A stretch of DNA of 15,824 bases, taken from assembly GCA_946480485.1 (NCBI GenBank), contig CAMLJW010000072.1, positions 1 through 15,824 of the forward strand, given 5' to 3'. Below, one piece after another: positions 12,201-15,824 of this stretch; the first letter of the stretch is position 1; each line of letters begins with the position of its first letter. Under the pieces are notes generated by a model, which worked only from the letters and a program-made list of their open reading frames with translations, did not search any database and was not told where the DNA came from. Source of the DNA: an uncultured Streptomyces sp. GTDB lineage: Bacteria; Actinomycetota; Actinomycetes; Streptomycetales; Streptomycetaceae. A program made the translations under genes and the position numbers.

Positions 12201-13610
12201 ATGGCTGCCCGTACGAAGACCGCGAAGGACCGGCCGTCCTACCGCTGCACCGAGTGCGGCTGGCAGACGGCCAAGTGGCTCGGCCGCTGCCCCGAGTGCC
12301 AGGCCTGGGGGACGGTCGAGGAGTACGGCACGCCCGCGGTCCGTACGACGGCACCCGGCCGGGTCACGACGTCCGCGGTGCCCATCGGCCAGGTGGACGG
12401 CCGCCGGGCCACCGCGCGTTCCACCGGCGTGGCCGAGCTGGACCGGGTGCTGGGCGGCGGCCTGGTGCCGGGTGCGGTCGTGCTCGTCGCGGGCGAGCCG
12501 GGCGTCGGAAAGTCCACGCTGCTGCTGGACGTGGCGGCCAGGGCGGCGAGCGACGAGCACCGCACGCTCTACATCACCGGGGAGGAGTCGGCGAGCCAGG
12601 TCCGCCTGCGGGCCGACCGTATCAAGGCGATCGACGACCACCTGTATCTCGCCGCGGAGACCGATCTGGCCGCCGTACTCGGCCACTTGGACGCGGTGAA
12701 GCCGTCCCTGCTCATCCTCGACTCCGTGCAGACGGTGGCCTCTCCGGAGATCGACGGCGCCCCCGGAGGCATGGCCCAGGTCCGGGAGGTGGCCGGCGCG
12801 CTGATCCGCGCCTCCAAGGAGCGCGGCATGTCCACGCTCCTCGTGGGCCACGTCACCAAGGACGGCGCCATCGCGGGCCCCCGCCTCCTCGAGCACCTCG
12901 TGGACGTCGTCCTGCACTTCGAGGGCGACCGGCACGCGCGCCTGAGGCTGGTGCGCGGCATCAAGAATCGGTACGGGACGACGGACGAGGTCGGCTGCTT
13001 CGAGCTGCACGACGCGGGGATCACCGGTCTCGCCGACCCGAGCGGCCTCTTCCTGACCCGCCGCGCCGAGCCCGTCCCCGGGACCTGCCTGACCGTCACC
13101 CTCGAGGGCCGTCGCCCGCTGGTCGCCGAGGTCCAGGCGCTCACCGTCGACTCCCAGATCCCCTCCCCCAGGCGTACGACATCGGGCCTGGAGACCTCCC
13201 GGGTCTCGATGATGCTCGCCGTTCTGGAGCAGCGCGGCCGGATCAGCGCGCTTGGCAAGCGGGACATCTACTCGGCGACGGTCGGCGGCGTGAAGCTCTC
13301 CGAACCGGCCGCGGACCTGGCGATCGCCCTCGCCCTGGCCTCCGCCGCGAGCGACACCCCCCTGCCCAAGAACCTCGTCGCGATCGGCGAAGTGGGGCTG
13401 GCCGGCGAGGTCAGACGGGTCACGGGCGTGCAGCGCAGGCTCACCGAAGCCCACCGCCTGGGCTTCACGCACGCCCTCGTGCCGAGCGATCCCGGCAAGA
13501 TCCCTCCGGATATGAAGGTCCTGGAAGTGGCTGACATGGGGGACGCGCTGCGCGTGCTCCCGAGGTCGCGTCGTCGACAGGCCCCCCGGGACGAGGAAGA
13601 CCGCCGGTAG
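12201..13610 (+). CDS. radA: DNA repair protein RadA (Sms)
   Basis: This 469-aa RecA-like ATPase promotes branch migration of recombination intermediates and helps repair double-strand breaks. The domain order is complete. An N-terminal zinc finger (Cys16, Cys19, Cys30, Cys33: CTECG and CPECQ) is followed by the ATPase with Walker [10 protein letters not shown] (98-106) and Walker B LLILDS (170-175). The RadA-specific KNRYG motif is at 255-259, and a C-terminal Lon protease-like domain (about 345-455) includes [12 protein letters not shown]. The length is normal for the family. The ATG at 12201 gives [20 protein letters not shown]; no Shine-Dalgarno is present. disA follows 80 bp downstream on the same strand, the common actinobacterial and firmicute pairing in which RadA can restrain DisA activity. 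A -10-like TAGACT overlaps the radA stop codon. Confidence 0.96.
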   Translation: MAARTKTAKDRPSYRCTECGWQTAKWLGRCPECQAWGTVEEYGTPAVRTTAPGRVTTSAVPIGQVDGRRATARSTGVAELDRVLGGGLVPGAVVLVAGEPGVGKSTLLLDVAARAASDEHRTLYITGEESASQVRLRADRIKAIDDHLYLAAETDLAAVLGHLDAVKPSLLILDSVQTVASPEIDGAPGGMAQVREVAGALIRASKERGMSTLLVGHVTKDGAIAGPRLLEHLVDVVLHFEGDRHARLRLVRGIKNRYGTTDEVGCFELHDAGITGLADPSGLFLTRRAEPVPGTCLTVTLEGRRPLVAEVQALTVDSQIPSPRRTTSGLETSRVSMMLAVLEQRGRISALGKRDIYSATVGGVKLSEPAADLAIALALASAASDTPLPKNLVAIGEVGLAGEVRRVTGVQRRLTEAHRLGFTHALVPSDPGKIPPDMKVLEVADMGDALRVLPRSRRRQAPRDEEDRR

Positions 13611-13690
13611 ACTTTGCCCAGGTCTCGCCCGTCCGTACGAACCAACGTACGAAACGGGGGCGCCCCAGAACCTGCGACCGGAGGAGTGCA
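13608..13690 (+). promoter_or_regulatory. disA promoter and 5' leader with direct repeats
   Basis: TAGACT (13608-13613), a very good vegetative -10, contains the radA stop codon TAG. It predicts a start near 13620 and a leader of about 70 nt. The leader has two copies of CGTACGAA (13634-13641 and 13646-13653), 12 bp apart. The disA ribosome site GGAGGAG (13680-13686) lies 4 nt before the GTG. No -35 is evident. Confidence 0.5.
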
Positions 13691-14815
13691 GTGGCAGCCA
13701 ACGACCGGGCGACAGCTCCCGGAAAGTCCGGTGGGAGCTCCGGTGCCGATGGGCTGATGCGCGCCTCACTGAGCGCCGTGGCACCCGGCACTGCACTGCG
13801 CGACGGCCTCGAGCGGATTCTCCGCGGCAACACCGGCGGGCTCATCGTGCTCGGCTGGGACAAGACGGTCGAATCGATGTGCACGGGCGGCTTCGTCCTG
13901 GACGTCGAGTTCACCGCGACGCGGCTGCGTGAGCTGTGCAAGCTCGACGGCGGCATCGTGCTCGACAAGGACATCACCAAAATCCTTCGGGCGGGCGTGC
14001 AGCTGGTGCCCGACCCCACCATCCCCACCGAGGAGACGGGCACCCGGCACCGCACGGCCGACCGGGTCTCCAAGCAGGTCGGCTTCCCCGTCGTCTCCGT
14101 CTCCCAGTCCATGCGCCTCATCGCGCTGTACGTGGACGGACAGCGCCGTGTTTTGGAGGACTCGGCCGCGATCCTCTCCCGGGCCAACCAGGCCCTGGCC
14201 ACCCTGGAGCGCTACAAGCTCCGGCTCGACGAGGTCGCGGGCACACTGTCCGCGCTGGAGATCGAGGACCTGGTCACCGTCCGGGACGTCTCCGCCGTGG
14301 CCCAGCGCCTGGAGATGGTGCGCCGGATCGCCACGGAGATCGCCGAGTACGTGGTGGAGTTGGGCACGGACGGCCGTCTCCTCGCCCTCCAGCTCGACGA
14401 GTTGATCGCGGGCGTCGAGCCCGAGCGCGAACTCGTCGTACGGGACTACGTACCCGAGCCGACCGCCAAGCGCTCCCGCACGGTCGACGAGGCCCTCGCC
14501 GAACTCGACGCGCTCACCCACGCCGAGCTGCTCGAACTGGCGACGGTGGCCAGGGCATTGGGCTACACCGGCTCCCCCGAGACCCTCGACTCCACGGTGT
14601 CACCTCGCGGCTTCCGGCTCCTCGCGAAGGTGCCTCGCCTGCCCGGTGCCATCATCGACCGGCTGGTCGAGCACTTCGGCGGCCTGCAGAAGCTGCTCGC
14701 CGCGAGCGTCAACGACCTTCAGACGGTGGACGGCGTCGGCGAGGCTCGGGCGCGCAGCGTCCGGGAGGGGCTGTCGCGGCTGGCGGAGTCGTCGATCCTG
14801 GAGCGTTACGTCTAA
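13691..14815 (+). CDS. disA: DNA integrity scanning diadenylate cyclase DisA
   Basis: This 374-aa enzyme makes cyclic di-AMP from two ATP and scans DNA for branched structures. The diadenylate cyclase domain spans about 23-160. The catalytic motif reads [10 protein letters not shown] (Asp86-Gly87-Gly88, where DGA is the usual form), and the ATP-binding motif GTRHRTADR is at 117-125. A helical linker (about 165-310) leads to a C-terminal helix-hairpin-helix DNA-binding region (about 316-365: [20 protein letters not shown], then [16 protein letters not shown]). The GTG at 13691 is supported by GGAGGAG 4 nt upstream. The N-terminal 20 residues are a Gly/Ser-rich extension. In Streptomyces, c-di-AMP controls ion and osmotic balance through proteins such as CpeA. 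Convergent with the membrane protein at 14869. Confidence 0.96.
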   Translation: MAANDRATAPGKSGGSSGADGLMRASLSAVAPGTALRDGLERILRGNTGGLIVLGWDKTVESMCTGGFVLDVEFTATRLRELCKLDGGIVLDKDITKILRAGVQLVPDPTIPTEETGTRHRTADRVSKQVGFPVVSVSQSMRLIALYVDGQRRVLEDSAAILSRANQALATLERYKLRLDEVAGTLSALEIEDLVTVRDVSAVAQRLEMVRRIATEIAEYVVELGTDGRLLALQLDELIAGVEPERELVVRDYVPEPTAKRSRTVDEALAELDALTHAELLELATVARALGYTGSPETLDSTVSPRGFRLLAKVPRLPGAIIDRLVEHFGGLQKLLAASVNDLQTVDGVGEARARSVREGLSRLAESSILERYV

Positions 14816-14825
14816 GACACATCCG

Positions 14826-14846
14826 GGGTACCCGACGTGCGTACCC
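14826..14846. terminator. Bidirectional hairpin between disA and the membrane protein
   Basis: GGGTAC (14826-14831) pairs with GTACCC (14841-14846) around a 9-nt loop, in the 53-bp gap between convergent stop codons. The stem is short and there is no T-tract. Confidence 0.4.
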
Positions 14847-14868
14847 AGCCGTTGTCCCGGTCGTTTCC

Positions 14869-15672
14869 TCAGTCCCTCTCCAGCACGAACGATGCCCGGG
14901 CCTTCGCCAGGCCAGGGGCCTGCGCCTCGACCAGGTAGGTGCCTGCGGTCGCCAACCCCGTCCGGGGCGTCGCGCACCGCGGTGCGCTCGCCTTGCGGTC
15001 CCATTCCAGGGCGCGGGTGACGCGGTCGTTCGCCGGGATGCGGTACAGGACGCTGCCGGCGCCCGTCGGGCAGTCGGCCGAGGACCAGATCTCGTCTTCG
15101 CCGCCCGCCTGAGTGATCGTCAGCACCGCTTTTTCCGGGCCGAGGTCGAGCTTGCAGTCGCTGCCCGAGGAATTCCGGACGATCAGCTCGAACCTGGTCT
15201 TTTCGTCGGGCGCGTAGGTGTTCTTGACGCTGCGCAGCGTCAACCGTACGGCTGTAGCTGTGCAGTTGGGCAGGCTGGACCCGGCCTGAACGGTGTCACC
15301 GGAGCCGCCGCCGACCTCCCGGACCGAGTCGCCGCCCGCACCGCCCGCACCCGCGGTGGAGCCGTCCGCACCACCGGAGCCGTCGGAGCCTCCACCGGAG
15401 TCCGCTGATCCGCCGCTACCGGTGGTCGACTCGTCGCGCCCGCCCGGGGCTTGGCTGATCGCGGGGCCGGAGCCGGAGGGGCCCGGCGTGATCGAGGGCA
15501 CCGGATTCTTGCCGTTGGACTCGTCCGCGCTGTTGTTGACGTCTCCGTCGCCGAAGGTGACGACCCAGGTGATCAGCAGCGCCAACAGCGCGACCAGGGA
15601 CAGCAGAACGGCCCTCCGTCGCCAGTAGATGGAGGAGGGGAGCGGCCCGACAGGATTGCGCAGAGATCCCAC
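14869..15672 (-). CDS. Single-pass membrane protein with extracellular beta-type domain
   Basis: This is a 267-aa protein. A short basic N-terminus (IYWRRR, 15-20) precedes one membrane helix (about 21-40, AVLLSLVALLALLITWVVTF). A long Ser/Gly/Asp-rich linker (about 45-135) follows, then an outer domain (about 136-267) with four cysteines (137, 173, 201, 233) that could form two disulfides. The domain is rich in alternating beta patterns (RFELIVRNSSGSDCKLDL, then KAVLTITQ), suggesting an immunoglobulin-like or BsuPI-like sandwich. The GTG at 15672 was chosen because TACAGT ends exactly 7 nt upstream; an in-frame ATG at 15759 would span that -10. Its position opposite disA matches M. tuberculosis Rv3587c, from memory. 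Function unknown. Confidence 0.82.
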   Translation of the reverse strand: MGSLRNPVGPLPSSIYWRRRAVLLSLVALLALLITWVVTFGDGDVNNSADESNGKNPVPSITPGPSGSGPAISQAPGGRDESTTGSGGSADSGGGSDGSGGADGSTAGAGGAGGDSVREVGGGSGDTVQAGSSLPNCTATAVRLTLRSVKNTYAPDEKTRFELIVRNSSGSDCKLDLGPEKAVLTITQAGGEDEIWSSADCPTGAGSVLYRIPANDRVTRALEWDRKASAPRCATPRTGLATAGTYLVEAQAPGLAKARASFVLERD

Positions 15673-15685
15673 GGCGCAAACTGTA
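15673..15685 (-). promoter_or_regulatory. Leaderless -10 for the membrane protein
   Basis: TACAGT on the minus strand (15685-15680) is followed by 7 nt and the GTG start. This is the best -10 match of the leaderless set in the window; no good -35 is visible. Confidence 0.5.
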
Positions 15686-15760
15686 CGAGAGATCCATGAG
15701 TTAGCGGGCCCCACCCGCCGCCCCGCGTCTGAACTGTTCCGGATCATCGTCCCGGACACC

Positions 15761-15782
15761 GGGGGGCCCCCCCCCCCCCCCC
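15761..15782. repeat. G6C16 homopolymer run near the window end
   Basis: Six G (15761-15766) are directly followed by sixteen C (15767-15782). Runs of this length are rare even at Streptomyces GC content, and they slip both in replication and in sequencing. The flanking intergenic sequence (15686-15824) shows no supported gene. By analogy with other actinobacteria, a mutY-like gene might lie further right. Confidence 0.8.
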
Positions 15783-15824
15783 ACTAGGACAGGCAGGCGG
15801 GCCGCCACCCACCCCAGACTTGGG

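Noticed and set aside
12174..13796. 540-aa minus-strand frame opposite radA
   Set aside because: It is a shadow of radA with no motif, and it crosses the radA-disA gap.
13465..14521. Minus-strand frames opposite disA
   Set aside because: They are shadows of a fully recognised gene, with no start signals.
1..15824. CRISPR arrays, tRNA genes, insertion sequences, prophage genes or a biosynthetic cluster
   Set aside because: No spaced identical repeats of CRISPR length, cloverleaf with CCA-proximal features, transposase, integrase or terminal inverted repeats were seen. The ABC exporter alone does not indicate a biosynthetic cluster.

Overview
The window is chromosomal DNA from a high-GC actinomycete, almost certainly Streptomyces. 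The evidence is the strong G/C preference at codon third positions, the recognisable gene set (ilvD, radA, disA, proC, a PknB-type kinase fused to a beta-propeller), and a left edge that reads, leftward, like a Streptomyces rRNA-operon promoter and leader. Most genes are housekeeping, and the unusual material is largely in the spaces between them.

Layout. Positions 1-143: presumed rRNA promoter and leader reading leftward out of the window. 345-465: a complete tryptophan-type ribosome-mediated attenuator on the + strand. It has a 13-codon leader peptide with tandem Trp codons and three mutually exclusive hairpins, but no gene lies downstream in the same direction; the next gene is proC, which converges on it. 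526-1338: proC (-). 1455-3073: two-gene ABC-2 exporter (-). 3240-3499: an apparently frameshifted small membrane-protein gene (-). 3582-3893: a small SH3-domain protein (-), divergent from 4058-6322, a membrane Ser/Thr kinase with an extracellular PQQ-like propeller (+). 6487-8340: ilvD (-). 8590-10025: a TIM-barrel isomerase-like gene translationally coupled to a TetR regulator (-). 10206-11147: Ppx/GppA phosphatase (-), divergent from 11219-12136, a cysteine-rich conserved hypothetical (+). 12201-14815: radA and disA (+). 14869-15672: a single-pass membrane protein (-) convergent with disA. The right edge holds a G6C16 homopolymer run.

How the parts fit together. radA and disA are the DNA-repair and DNA-integrity pair: RadA is a branch-migration ATPase and DisA makes c-di-AMP. 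proC and ilvD are amino-acid biosynthesis genes (proline; branched-chain amino acids). Ppx handles polyphosphate or (p)ppGpp. From memory, two blocks of conserved actinobacterial gene order meet here: isomerase/Ppx/Cys-rich protein/proC (cf. M. tuberculosis Rv0495c-Rv0500) and radA/disA/membrane protein (cf. Rv3585-Rv3587c).

A recurrent regulatory theme is leaderless transcription. Seven coding units have a -10-like hexamer 6-7 nt before the start codon and no Shine-Dalgarno sequence at useful spacing. Short 10-bp tandem repeats lie beside three genes (downstream of proC, in the ilvD 5' leader, and in the ppx-isomerase gap). The strongest candidate for something undescribed is the orphan Trp attenuator at 345-465.
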